From an uncultured Collinsella sp. (GTDB lineage: Bacteria > Actinomycetota > Coriobacteriia > Coriobacteriales > Coriobacteriaceae): DNA of 42,020 nucleotides. The DNA lies in NCBI GenBank assembly GCA_900552145.1, contig URYW01000008.1, positions 1 through 42,020 of the forward strand, written 5' to 3'. Shown here one piece after another: positions 7,516 through 16,087 of the stretch (its first letter is position 1; every line of letters begins with the position of its first letter). Under the pieces are notes generated by a model. That model made no database searches. It saw nothing but the letters and a program-made list of their open reading frames with translations, and had not been told where the DNA came from. The position numbers and the translations under genes were made by a program.

Positions 7516-7988
7516 ATGACCACCCCCGGACGCCATGGATCGACCGTCACCGCGCGCTCGTGCGACAACGTTGTCGGCGCCCCCAGCGGAACGCCAGCGA
7601 TGCCGAGAGAAGTCGGCCACGGCTCATAGTGCATGGTGCATGTGTAGGTCCTAAACGTACCGGATAGGGAGAGCAGGCCACCATCCGATGCCTCCGCGCC
7701 TTGCTCGCTCGACACTTCGATCTGCAAGTCATAGCCTTCCATGGCATTCAGAATTTGAGTCTGAACCGTCGCCGAGGCATCGGCAGAGCTCTCGTCACCC
7801 TCCCCGCCCGGCGCCACAGCGTGCGCCAGCACGATGTCGGGCACCACGCGGTCGAAGCGCGCGACAGCGCCGGCAAAGATCATGACGTTGTACACGATGA
7901 GTGCCAGCACCAGCAAAACGGGCGTAACCACTGCCATCTCCACCGTCGCTTGGGCGCGCTCCTCACGCAGACGTATGCGAATACTCAT
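7512..7988 (-). CDS. TadE/TadF-like pseudopilin
   Basis: A 158-residue prepilin-like protein. It begins with a short basic leader (MSIRIRLREERA), then the processing-type motif A|QATVEM and a hydrophobic helix (AVVTPVLLVLALIVYNVMIF), the TadE layout. The remainder is a soluble domain. The start ATG shares one base with the upstream stop (TAATG), and the stop overlaps the next gene, so it is tightly coupled. Expected to be cleaved by a prepilin peptidase and to act in or at the base of the Flp pilus. Confidence 0.8.
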   Translation of the reverse strand: MSIRIRLREERAQATVEMAVVTPVLLVLALIVYNVMIFAGAVARFDRVVPDIVLAHAVAPGGEGDESSADASATVQTQILNAMEGYDLQIEVSSEQGAEASDGGLLSLSGTFRTYTCTMHYEPWPTSLGIAGVPLGAPTTLSHERAVTVDPWRPGVVM

Positions 7989-10141
7989 TACGACCCACCG
8001 CCCAGAGCGCCAACCAGTGTCGCGACATCGACGGTGAGTGGGATGGAGCCGCCGCCGGGCAGAGGAATCTCCGCAAGCGTGAACACCGTACCGCTAATGG
8101 TGCGTTCGACTTGATATTCCAACGCCTCGCAAAGCGCCTTGGGATCGGTCACGCCCAACGGAATACTTCGCAGCTTGTCTTGCGCTTGAGAGAGACCAGC
8201 AATGTCAGACCCCGGACTCTTAATGACGTTGGCGGAATCGGTCAGCACCGGCTTTCGCAGGCGCAAGTCGCACGGTTCCAAACCCAGCGCCGCCACGGAC
8301 GCCGAAACGGTATCGCCGAGCCACGATGCAATGGAGCCCAACGCACCGCTGCCCCCTCCTAGGTCTTTAATCATCTCGTCCATAAGTTCGTCGGCCGAAC
8401 CTTGGATATCACCGTATCCCACGAGCAGCCGTCCCCAAACATCCATGACGCCGTCGAGCACGCCGGCAACGCCGCCCGAGCGTTCCTTCAATGTCGAGAA
8501 AAATCGCGAAAGCACGTTGTTTTGCGCCGTCGCCTCATCGGGCGCCAGCACCGCGGCAGAGATAGCACCGCGATCGCCAAGCCTGACTGCCGTGTTAAAC
8601 GAGGAGTTAAGTTGATCGGGGCTGGTAATGTCACCCGAAACTGCAAATGCGACCACGCCGTTGCGTCCAGGTGGGGCGATACGCGGGCGCTCGCCGGAAA
8701 GCTCCTTGATAGCCTGGTCAAATGCATTGCCTGCACGGTCGGCCTCATCCTCGGTCTGACGCATGAGCTCGAGTTCCTTATTGCGATATTCGACGTATTT
8801 CTCCAGCGCCTTTTTGAACTCGTCAAAGTGGTACTCGAAGCCCCTTTCGACGGAAGTCGTAGCAATCGCAACGTAACCCAAAGACGAAACACCAAAATGG
8901 CATTCGCTGCACGTTTCATGGCCGTCAAAAACCGCGACAGACGCCAACCCACCAGGCGTTCCCCTTTTGTAATTTGGACAGTCAGTTCCGTAATGCAGAT
9001 AGGACACTTCATCTAGTTCACTTGTTGGCCAACGTACATCGGTGTAGAGTTCGGTCGTCCGCGCCTCATCTGGATTTCGCGGAAGAAAGGGGATGTAGGC
9101 GGAAACCTTGCCGTCCTCTTCAGCTATATACGCTCGTTCAACTTCTTCACTCGCATAAGCGAAGAACGCCTTTCGCGCAGCGGAATCTGCCTGTTTTTCT
9201 GGGCTCTCGCCAAGTGGCTTCTCGTTCGACAGGCGCTCTCGGTAATATGCCTTCGCACGATCGAGCGCCACTTGCGGTTCCCACGTAACGCTCGAAGCGT
9301 AATGTGGATTTTGAGCACCAGAGAGATCCGTTAGGCTTTTCGCACGCTCCCACATACACGAGTACTTGCCAATCGAACTCTCGTCCGACCCACCACAATC
9401 CGCCAGCCAAGCGCGCTCTTTAGCCTTCGCCGTGTCCTCAGAAGCCTTCCGCAGCTCCTCGGCCGCACGCTCTAAATCATCTGATGTGTCTTTAATGGTA
9501 TCGGTCGAGATCTCTGACCCTTTGAGCGCAGCGAAGTCCGACTCGGATGTCCTGGGCACAGCAAGCGCCGTACCGGTATAGGTCACACTATCGGTATCCT
9601 GCGCCGACACCGCCTGTGTGGCACGCGCAGCGATCAGATACGGCAGAGCCGTCTCGATTTTCTGCAAGCCTTCCGATGCGCTTTTGGCAAACTTGTTGCG
9701 CGTTTTAATGATCTCAATCCCGGTGTCGACCATATTGCCGGCAACTGGTTCGGCACCTGGGATGAGGATGGCGACCAGGCCCGTCCCGATTGTGGCAAAC
9801 CCCGCCAGCCCCAGACTCAAGATGCTCGCATCAACCACCGTGGCAGCCGTGTGATAGGACGACACTACGTTGGCACCCGCCAGCGCGCCGCTATCGGCCG
9901 CCACCTGGGTATCCCCGGCACGCGACATGCTCCATATCGCCGCGGTCGACGAAAACAACAACGTGAGCACCACTAGGATGACCACGGCAGAAGAAAGCGT
10001 GGTGTAGGCACCGTCTTCGATAAACAGATCGACACCGGCGCGGCCCATAAAGCCGCCTCGTTTGCGATGGCAGCTCGGACGGCGCGTCAAAACGCATCTA
10101 GACCAGAAACGCTTAATCCCATGCAGCAATCCACGAATCAT
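7988..10141 (-). CDS. Large TadG-like Flp pilus-associated protein
   Basis: A 717-residue protein with a basic N-terminus and then IEDGAYTTLSSAVVILVVLT, the Tad/TadG-type membrane anchor (~residues 40-65). A Gly/Ala-rich second hydrophobic stretch (SLGLAGFATIGTGLVAILIP) follows. The large outer part has a charged helical segment (DDLERAAEELRKASEDTAKA), paired cysteines (CGGSDESS...SC; CPNYKRG; CSEC) and a second coiled-coil-like segment (LEKYVEYRNKELELMRQ). The start was chosen for its GGAGG seven bases upstream; it overlaps the preceding TadE gene by 29 bp. It is probably a cell-surface-exposed pilus or tip component. The soluble part is not recognised. Confidence 0.65.
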   Translation of the reverse strand: MIRGLLHGIKRFWSRCVLTRRPSCHRKRGGFMGRAGVDLFIEDGAYTTLSSAVVILVVLTLLFSSTAAIWSMSRAGDTQVAADSGALAGANVVSSYHTAATVVDASILSLGLAGFATIGTGLVAILIPGAEPVAGNMVDTGIEIIKTRNKFAKSASEGLQKIETALPYLIAARATQAVSAQDTDSVTYTGTALAVPRTSESDFAALKGSEISTDTIKDTSDDLERAAEELRKASEDTAKAKERAWLADCGGSDESSIGKYSCMWERAKSLTDLSGAQNPHYASSVTWEPQVALDRAKAYYRERLSNEKPLGESPEKQADSAARKAFFAYASEEVERAYIAEEDGKVSAYIPFLPRNPDEARTTELYTDVRWPTSELDEVSYLHYGTDCPNYKRGTPGGLASVAVFDGHETCSECHFGVSSLGYVAIATTSVERGFEYHFDEFKKALEKYVEYRNKELELMRQTEDEADRAGNAFDQAIKELSGERPRIAPPGRNGVVAFAVSGDITSPDQLNSSFNTAVRLGDRGAISAAVLAPDEATAQNNVLSRFFSTLKERSGGVAGVLDGVMDVWGRLLVGYGDIQGSADELMDEMIKDLGGGSGALGSIASWLGDTVSASVAALGLEPCDLRLRKPVLTDSANVIKSPGSDIAGLSQAQDKLRSIPLGVTDPKALCEALEYQVERTISGTVFTLAEIPLPGGGSIPLTVDVATLVGALGGGS

Positions 10142-10610
10142 AATCTCCCTCCAGCCATTCGGGACGCGATTGATACGAGACATCGACCTTGAGCTCAACG
10201 TAGCCGCCCTCGGCGGTACCACCCATAGCCTGCGCAAACGCACCGATCACAGGCAACGGCTTAACCTCGCCGGAAACGGACACGGACGAGACGCCACCCG
10301 CACCGGCCCGGCCAAGCTCGATATCCCACGACAACGGCCCGCCGGCATGAAAGATCGAAACGTTGGGCACTGCGGCAAGCCGGCGGCGGGTGAACTCCTT
10401 AAGATCGTCGTCCTCCGCCGTCGTCGTGGTCATGAGCCGCGCGGTCTCGGCGGCGGCAGACTCCATGACCGCGCGCGTATAGAGCAGGCACACCGGTTGC
10501 AGTGCGAGAAGGATGAGTGTCAGAAACGTCGGCAGTAGGAATGCCGCCTCGACCGTAGACTGCGCCCGGTCCTCGCGCGCGATATCAATACAACGCGATG
10601 TCCTTAGCAC
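10113..10610 (-). CDS. TadE-like pseudopilin
   Basis: About 165 residues: a short leader ending in EDRA|QSTVEAAFLLPTFLTLIL, the TadE signature with a processing site and membrane helix, then a soluble region (ETARLMTTTTAEDDDLKEF, VSVSGEVKPLPVIG) that is a typical TadE beta-rich tail. No ATG is well placed; a GTG at 10610 is the best start and overlaps the upstream small pseudopilin by 26 bp. An ATT overlapping the upstream stop is another possibility. The coordinates of the start are therefore uncertain, the identity less so. Confidence 0.72.
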   Translation of the reverse strand: MLRTSRCIDIAREDRAQSTVEAAFLLPTFLTLILLALQPVCLLYTRAVMESAAAETARLMTTTTAEDDDLKEFTRRRLAAVPNVSIFHAGGPLSWDIELGRAGAGGVSSVSVSGEVKPLPVIGAFAQAMGGTAEGGYVELKVDVSYQSRPEWLEGDYDSWIAAWD

Positions 10611-10803
10611 CCGCAGCAGCGTCGACAACCGATGTCGAGGTGACGCCGTGAGATGCCGCCCGCTCGACCAGCGCCGCCAAGCGCCCATCGGCACCGGCAC
10701 GCCAAAGCCCAGCGATTGCCAGCACGATGGAAAGCAGCGCCACCGTGACGATGGCGTATTCCACAGTCGCTTGGGCAACTTCTTCACGCAGAACGCCATG
10801 CAT
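10585..10803 (-). CDS. Small TadE/Flp-like prepilin
   Basis: A 72-residue protein: leader MHGVLREEVA, processing motif A|QATVEY, one hydrophobic helix (AIVTVALLSIVLAIAGLW), then a short tail. The Glu-Tyr at the +5/+6 position is the Flp-type signature. AAGGAGGG lies upstream of the first ATG. It is either a minor pilin or a short TadE-like pseudopilin; its tail is longer than that of the neighbouring flp. Confidence 0.75.
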   Translation of the reverse strand: MHGVLREEVAQATVEYAIVTVALLSIVLAIAGLWRAGADGRLAALVERAASHGVTSTSVVDAAAGAKDIALY

Positions 10804-10804
10804 T

Positions 10805-11368
10805 TCACGATCCCTCCTTTGAGCTTATTGTTTGCGGGACCAGGCGCACGGCGCGCAGACGACACGAAGCATCGCCAGTATCCGCGGCAACCGTCACCAT
10901 ATCGACCCAGCCGCGCCCATCACGCACGATGGCGCCCCATACGTTGCCCTTAATATCGAGATAGCCGCTCAGGGCGAGCTGGGCCGTTGGCACCTCGCGG
11001 TAGGCGCGTAACATATCCGCCGCTGCCTCGGTCATCGGTCGGTCCTCAGACCATGCAAGCCGGACCGTAATCGCGTTGTCCCCAGGCGAATCCGTCGCAG
11101 TGCCAGACCGCTTGTCGAGCGTCCGCAGAAAGGTTTGCGCCGTGACAGCGACATCCGAATCGTCCGCATCTCGCATCTCATCTTTTTGAGACGCCACCGC
11201 CGAATCTGAGCCCGAATCGAAGGCGGCCCCAGGACGCTGCTGCCGCGCGGCGTTAAGCCCCCAAAGCACCGCCGCTATCGCCACGGTCAGGCAAGCAAAC
11301 ACCAGCAGCACCCCGATGGGGCGCTCGCCCTCTACAGGCTGTTGATGCCCTCGCTGATAGCGTTCCAT
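10805..11368 (-). CDS. Membrane-anchored protein of unknown function in the Tad operon
   Basis: About 187 residues. A single N-terminal membrane segment (PIGVLLVFACLTVAIAAVLWGL) is followed by an extracytoplasmic domain with an acidic Ser/Asp-rich linker. I do not recognise a family. The segment FLRTLDKRSGTATDSPGD...ITVRLAWSEDRP suggests a small alpha/beta fold. The first ATG overlaps flp by 37 bp with only a weak ribosome site; a GTG in the membrane segment is an alternative. Its position between flp and the pseudopilins, with tight spacing, implies a role in pilus assembly. Confidence 0.6.
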   Translation of the reverse strand: MERYQRGHQQPVEGERPIGVLLVFACLTVAIAAVLWGLNAARQQRPGAAFDSGSDSAVASQKDEMRDADDSDVAVTAQTFLRTLDKRSGTATDSPGDNAITVRLAWSEDRPMTEAAADMLRAYREVPTAQLALSGYLDIKGNVWGAIVRDGRGWVDMVTVAADTGDASCRLRAVRLVPQTISSKEGS

Positions 11369-11565
11369 AGATCTTGGACCTTGCCTTTAAATGCAACGAT
11401 GGCAATAATCGCGATCACCACAAGCACGCCCACCAAAATGGCGTACTCGGTGGTACCCTGCGCGCTCTCCTCCCGCAACAGCTCCTTGGCATGCTGGCGA
11501 GCGCGGATCGCCCGGCAAAAAGCCCAGTTCCAAGCCTTGTCAGCAACTTCGACCATCGTGTTCAT
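11332..11565 (-). CDS. flp: Flp-type major pilin
   Basis: A 77-residue prepilin. It has a longish basic leader ending in REESA|QGTTEY, where TTEY is the Flp signature, then a 20-residue hydrophobic helix (AILVGVLVVIAIIAIVAFKG) and a short tail ending ISEGINSL. The start ATG has GGGAGGA five bases upstream, the clearest ribosome site in this part of the operon, consistent with high expression of a major subunit. Residue -1 of the cleavage site is Ala rather than the usual Gly, as in the other prepilins of this operon. Confidence 0.88.
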   Translation of the reverse strand: MNTMVEVADKAWNWAFCRAIRARQHAKELLREESAQGTTEYAILVGVLVVIAIIAIVAFKGKVQDLWNAISEGINSL

Positions 11566-11575
11566 GTATTCCTCC

Positions 11576-12217
11576 CTACATCATCCCGCCTGCTCCCAGC
11601 AGCGGGCCCAATATGGACAGAAGCAACGCCGGCAAGATGAGCGTGCCGGTGGGAATCAGCAGCTTGACGGGCGCACGCTCGATCTCACGCTCGACCGCGG
11701 CGCGATGAGCCGCACGGATCTCGCGACTTTGAGCGGCCAGCGTCTCGGCAAGTGGGGCACCCAGGGCGAGCGCCTGCCCCACCGTGATGGCAAAGGTCTC
11801 GAGCGCTCGCACGTCCAGGTCGCGCGCGGCGGCCAACAACTCGTCCTCACGCGTGCCCACGCCCACCTGCCACGCCATGCAGGCCCGCTCAAGTCGAAGA
11901 GCCAGCACTGACCGGCGGTTGGCACAGAAAATCCCAAGCGCCGCATCAAACGAAAGACCGGCCGAAAGACCCAAGCGCACAACATCGATCATCTCGGACA
12001 CTTCGCCGAGCGACACTCGCGCCGGGCTGCCCGCTCCAACCGCACCCTTCACTCGCGCGGTCAGAGCATCGACCACCGAGCGACCCGCGGCAGCGACCAG
12101 CACCGCCTCGCGCTTGCAGGCCCCTGCGATCTTGCGTGCATCCGCCCGATCCAAACCCGTCGCGACAAATACACTCAGGGCGCATAGGCAAGCCGCAACT
12201 GCAACCGGGGCGCTCAT
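11576..12217 (-). CDS. tadC: TadC-like inner-membrane platform protein
   Basis: A 213-residue T2SS-F/GspF-domain protein. It has an N-terminal membrane helix (VAVAACLCALSVFVATGL), the cytoplasmic GspF-type helical core (MIDVVRLGLSAGLSFDAAL, LETFAITVGQALALGAPLAETL) and C-terminal hydrophobic segments (LLIPTGTLILPALLLSILGPLL). The start overlaps the tadB stop as ATGA. Together with TadB it should form the membrane platform that works with the TadA ATPase. Confidence 0.85.
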   Translation of the reverse strand: MSAPVAVAACLCALSVFVATGLDRADARKIAGACKREAVLVAAAGRSVVDALTARVKGAVGAGSPARVSLGEVSEMIDVVRLGLSAGLSFDAALGIFCANRRSVLALRLERACMAWQVGVGTREDELLAAARDLDVRALETFAITVGQALALGAPLAETLAAQSREIRAAHRAAVEREIERAPVKLLIPTGTLILPALLLSILGPLLGAGGMM

Positions 12218-13140
12218 AGCTCCACCCGCATAATGCGCCGGATAACCACCAGGGCAACGGCGTTGAGGGCAAGACCCAGCACCACAGCGCCCGCGCCGGC
12301 AGGCATCGCAAGACCGCGACGAAAATCTGCCGAAAGCAGCGCCAACACCGCGCACATGCCCGCCGGCATCGCCGCGACCATATGCGCCGACATGCGAGCC
12401 TGCGACGTCTTAACATCCAGGCGGCGCTTGAGCTCAATGCGCTCCCCCACCATGCTCGACGCCTCGGACAGTAAGTCGGCAAGCGGAGCACCGGTGCGCT
12501 GAGACACCTTGAGCGCCAAGGTCACAAGCGAAAGGCCGGGGGCGTCGATGCGCACGAGCAAGTCATCGAGCGCATCGGTCGCCGAGATGCCGCAATCGAT
12601 CGCCGCCGCCACCCGCAAAAACTCGGTATGCACCGGCTCTTGCGCATGAGCGCCCACAAAGCGCATGCCCTGGGCCAGCGAATGTCCCGAGGCAAGCGAC
12701 ATGGAAAGTGCGGTAAACGCCTCGGGCATGGTCTCTTCTGCATCGTGTTGCTCGCGCCGGCTCTCAAAGCCGTCCCGAGCGGCGCCAACGGCAATCGGAG
12801 CAACAAGTCCCAAGGCGAATCCGAGGGGCGATAACGACACCATCGTCAGTAAAACGCAGCAGACACCGCTCGATAGCAGCAGAAACGCCAAACGCCCCGA
12901 AGCATCTTCGATCACGAGGCCAAGGCGATGCGCCGGAGCCAGCGATGCCCACGAACGGGCGATCTTTTTCAGCAGATCGTTTTCCACCAGCTCACGCGGC
13001 AGCCTCTCTGCCACCGTCTCGAGCGCCTGACGCGCCAGCTCCGCCGGCGGCACCTGCGGCACACGAGGTTCCGCCCCGCACGCCGTCGCAACAGAAAACC
13101 CTGCCAAACCCCCTACGACGAGGGGCACAGCGACCTCCAT
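12214..13140 (-). CDS. tadB: TadB-like inner-membrane platform protein
   Basis: A 308-residue T2SS-F-domain protein. Hydrophobic segments occur at the N-terminus (PLVVGGLAGFSVATACG), centrally (AFLLLSSGVCCVLLTMVSLS, FALGLVAPIAVGAA) and at the C-terminus. The GspF core reads MPEAFTALSMSLASGHSLAQGM and LALKVSQRTGAPLADLL. The ATG overlaps tadA by 28 bp, and the stop overlaps tadC by 4 bp. Confidence 0.87.
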   Translation of the reverse strand: MEVAVPLVVGGLAGFSVATACGAEPRVPQVPPAELARQALETVAERLPRELVENDLLKKIARSWASLAPAHRLGLVIEDASGRLAFLLLSSGVCCVLLTMVSLSPLGFALGLVAPIAVGAARDGFESRREQHDAEETMPEAFTALSMSLASGHSLAQGMRFVGAHAQEPVHTEFLRVAAAIDCGISATDALDDLLVRIDAPGLSLVTLALKVSQRTGAPLADLLSEASSMVGERIELKRRLDVKTSQARMSAHMVAAMPAGMCAVLALLSADFRRGLAMPAGAGAVVLGLALNAVALVVIRRIMRVEL

Positions 13141-14441
13141 TCGTCCACCTCCTCTTGTGTGAGCGTCCCCGACCGCAGGCCTTCTGCGATAAACGGCGGC
13201 TCGCGGTCAAGCGTCCAGGTGCGCTCGGCGGCATCGAAAGTCACATAGCGCTCGAGCTCTACGCCGCCCGACGCGGCGCGACGCACCCCCGAATACGAGG
13301 AGACGAAACGCCTGCCATCGGCGTGGCGCTCGGACATCACGATGCCGTCGAGCGCCATGGCAATCTGCTCCTCGATGAGCTCGCTCGGCAGATCGATGCC
13401 ATAACGTGCAAGCAACGTCAGACGCACCACGGTCTCCTGTTCTGAACCCGCATGAAGTGTGGTGAGCGACCCGTCGTGGCCCGTGTTCATGGCCTGCAGC
13501 ATGTCGCAGCACTCGGCACCGCGCACCTCGCCCACCACGATGCGGTCGGGGCGCATGCGCAGGGCATTGGTCACCAGGGCGCGGATCGTCACCGCGCCCT
13601 CGCCCTCAATCGAAGCCTCGCGCGCCTCCAGGCGCACCACGTGCGGATGATGCGCAAACTTGAGCTCGGCAGAGTCCTCGATCGTCACGATGCGCTCGCC
13701 AGTGGAAATCTCGCATGATAACGCGTTGAGCAGGGTGGTCTTGCCAGATCCCGTGCCTCCCGCAACCGCCAGGTCCTGTCGCAGCGACACCGCGCACGAC
13801 AACAGCTGCGCATACCAAAGCGGCAGCGACCCCAGCCCCACAAGCTCGTCCAGCGAGCAGATGCGGTCCGAGAACTTTCGGATGGTGAGAATCGGTCCGT
13901 CAATCGCCACAGGCGGAATCACCGCGTTGACGCGATAGCCCGTTTTGAGGCGGGCGTTGACGATGGGGCTGCGCTCGTCGATACGGCGGCCAAGTGGCGA
14001 GATGATGCGGTCGATAAGCACACGGATCTGCTCATCATCCTCAAACGCATGCTCGATGGGGTGCAAGACGCCGCCGCGTTCAAAGAAAGCCGAGCGGCAG
14101 CCGTTGATCATGATCTCGGTAACGGTGTCGTCCTCGATGAGCGGCTGCAACGGCCCCAGGCCCACCACGTCATCCAAAATCTCGTCGATGATGGTCTCGC
14201 GCTCGGGCGTCGCGAGATCGGTCGGCTCCTCAACATTGAGCGCCGCCTCCACCGCGGGACGCAATTCCGAGCGGGCAAGTGCCGGGTCGATATAGGCACT
14301 GATACGCGCCACTTCGTCGTAACCCATGCGGTCCATCACGGCGCGCTTGGTGCGTCGTTTCACCGCGCGGCGACGCCCCGCATCTACAGGCGCTGCCGCC
14401 GCTGCAGCGCCGGCAGCCTTAATCCTCGTTTGCAGGCTCAT
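13113..14441 (-). CDS. tadA: TadA/CpaF secretion ATPase
   Basis: A 442-residue hexameric ATPase of the VirB11/GspE class that powers Flp pilus assembly. It shows an N-terminal CpaF domain (VGLGPLQPLIEDDTVTEIMI), Walker A GGTGSGKTTLLNAL (Lys234), an Asp box/Walker B-like region DRIVVGEVRGAE and MNTGHDGSLTTLHA (His box). The Lys/Arg/Ala-rich first 35 residues are a basic extension. The start ATG overlaps tadZ by 4 bp (ATGA). Confidence 0.95.
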   Translation of the reverse strand: MSLQTRIKAAGAAAAAAPVDAGRRRAVKRRTKRAVMDRMGYDEVARISAYIDPALARSELRPAVEAALNVEEPTDLATPERETIIDEILDDVVGLGPLQPLIEDDTVTEIMINGCRSAFFERGGVLHPIEHAFEDDEQIRVLIDRIISPLGRRIDERSPIVNARLKTGYRVNAVIPPVAIDGPILTIRKFSDRICSLDELVGLGSLPLWYAQLLSCAVSLRQDLAVAGGTGSGKTTLLNALSCEISTGERIVTIEDSAELKFAHHPHVVRLEAREASIEGEGAVTIRALVTNALRMRPDRIVVGEVRGAECCDMLQAMNTGHDGSLTTLHAGSEQETVVRLTLLARYGIDLPSELIEEQIAMALDGIVMSERHADGRRFVSSYSGVRRAASGGVELERYVTFDAAERTWTLDREPPFIAEGLRSGTLTQEEVDEWRSLCPSS

Positions 14442-16087
14442 CGCTGATCACCCTCGCGCGACCAGGGAAGGCGGATACGCGGGCGTTCGGTGCGCGCTGC
14501 ACGGTCGGCGACCATATCGCTCCAAGGGCCGACGGCGCACCCCAGTTCCACGAGCATCTCGCGCGTGGCCTCGCGCACGCTGGTCGCAAAAGCGCTGGTC
14601 TGCCCCACTGCCTCGTCAGCGCGCCCAAACGCCATGAGCGCGGCGAGATCCTGCCCGCCATCGGCGATACGAATCTTGGAGCTCAACGCACAGGCAATCT
14701 CAAAGCGCATGGCGACGTCTTCGTCTGCCCCGCGCGCACCGAACCGGTTGAACACGGCGCTCATGCGCGTGCGCGGCACACCTACTCGACTTGCCAGTTC
14801 AATGACGCGCGATGCCGATGTCGCGGACGATACCGCCGCATCGCCAACGACCAGGCAACGGTCGCTCGCCGCCACCGCAGCCGCCACGGCGTCGCCCCAA
14901 AAGACCGAGGTATCGATAAAGACCACGTCGGATTCGCGACGCAGAACATCAAGCAGTAGCTCCACCGGACGTGCCATGAGCTCGGCTTGCTCGGGCGCCG
15001 CGACGGGGCCCCAGAGCGTAACGCCCGGCGCCACGCGCATCGATGTGGCCACGATATCCGGCTCGGCAAGCGCGCCCGCCGCCGACGGCTCGATAAGTGC
15101 CGCCATATCGCGCGGAGCATCGACGCCTAACAAGTCGTAAAGGTTTCCAAACATCAGGTCCAGGTCGAGCACGGCGGCACGCAAGCCCAACAGCGACGAT
15201 GTGTGTGCCATGGTGGCAACGATCGTCGACTTGCCGCAACCGCCCGAACCCGAAATGGCACAGATGACCGGAGCTCGATGCTGCGGAGCGGCAGCGTCTG
15301 CCGGCGGCATCGGAGGAGGCGGAGCGGGCGTCGGTGGCAGCGTCCCCGTCTCCCCCGCCGCAACCACACGCTGCGTCCAAGCCGGCATGGCAGCTTGTTC
15401 GGTCTGCGAGGCAGGTTCGTTCTGCGCAATCTGCTCATGCTGCATCAGCGACAACTCGCCGCACCCGGCAAAGCCCTCAACTTCGTCGAGTTCATCCGCC
15501 AGATTCACGCCGTGCACGTATCCCATATCTACAGCCGGGGAGTCGCCAGCATGCTGCGCCGGCCCTCCAGCGTCATCGTATACAAGGGGGTTCCGGGGGC
15601 GCCGACCATGCTCGGCTTCCGCTTTTCCATAATCATCAACACGCGGGCCTCTTGTAGCGCGAGGCGCCCCGGGTTCCCTATCAACAAAAGCATCGGGCTC
15701 AATCGTCATGTGCCGATCGGAATCAACCGCTCCCTCGCCCGCGCGCCCGTTGCCGCATATACTGTGCGCAGCGATGACCTCGGTCGCCCCTGCGCGAAAC
15801 AACCCCTCGATATCCGACGGATCGAGTGCTTCTATCAACACGACCACGCGGCTCACGCGGCCTTCGGCCGTCAGGCGCGCAACAGTCTTGCGCACATCTT
15901 CGGTATCAAACAGAGACGCCGCGATGATGGCAGCCCCGCGGCGCGACGGAAACGCCCGCGCCATGGAAATCAGCCCGTCCAGGTCACCCACGCGAAGCAC
16001 CTGTGCACCCGCATCACGGCCCTCGACTTCCCGCTGCAGCAGCCCGTAATCGCCGCACGCGCAGCACGCAAGCCAGATCGCCTTCAT
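14438..16087 (-). CDS. tadZ: TadZ/CpaE-like pilus localisation ATPase
   Basis: A 549-residue ParA/MinD-like protein. The first ~125 residues look like an atypical receiver domain (VVVLIEALDPSDIEGLFRAGATEVIAA). A long, low-complexity, Pro/Ala/Glu-rich linker follows, then the ATPase with deviant Walker A GSGGCGKSTIVATMAH (Lys286) and LDLDLMFGNLYDLLGVD. The usual role is to place the Tad machine at a cell site. The start is either ATG (16087, TGATG with the cpaB stop) or the preceding GTG at 16090. The unusually long linker is an oddity. Confidence 0.87.
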   Translation of the reverse strand: MKAIWLACCACGDYGLLQREVEGRDAGAQVLRVGDLDGLISMARAFPSRRGAAIIAASLFDTEDVRKTVARLTAEGRVSRVVVLIEALDPSDIEGLFRAGATEVIAAHSICGNGRAGEGAVDSDRHMTIEPDAFVDREPGAPRATRGPRVDDYGKAEAEHGRRPRNPLVYDDAGGPAQHAGDSPAVDMGYVHGVNLADELDEVEGFAGCGELSLMQHEQIAQNEPASQTEQAAMPAWTQRVVAAGETGTLPPTPAPPPPMPPADAAAPQHRAPVICAISGSGGCGKSTIVATMAHTSSLLGLRAAVLDLDLMFGNLYDLLGVDAPRDMAALIEPSAAGALAEPDIVATSMRVAPGVTLWGPVAAPEQAELMARPVELLLDVLRRESDVVFIDTSVFWGDAVAAAVAASDRCLVVGDAAVSSATSASRVIELASRVGVPRTRMSAVFNRFGARGADEDVAMRFEIACALSSKIRIADGGQDLAALMAFGRADEAVGQTSAFATSVREATREMLVELGCAVGPWSDMVADRAARTERPRIRLPWSREGDQR

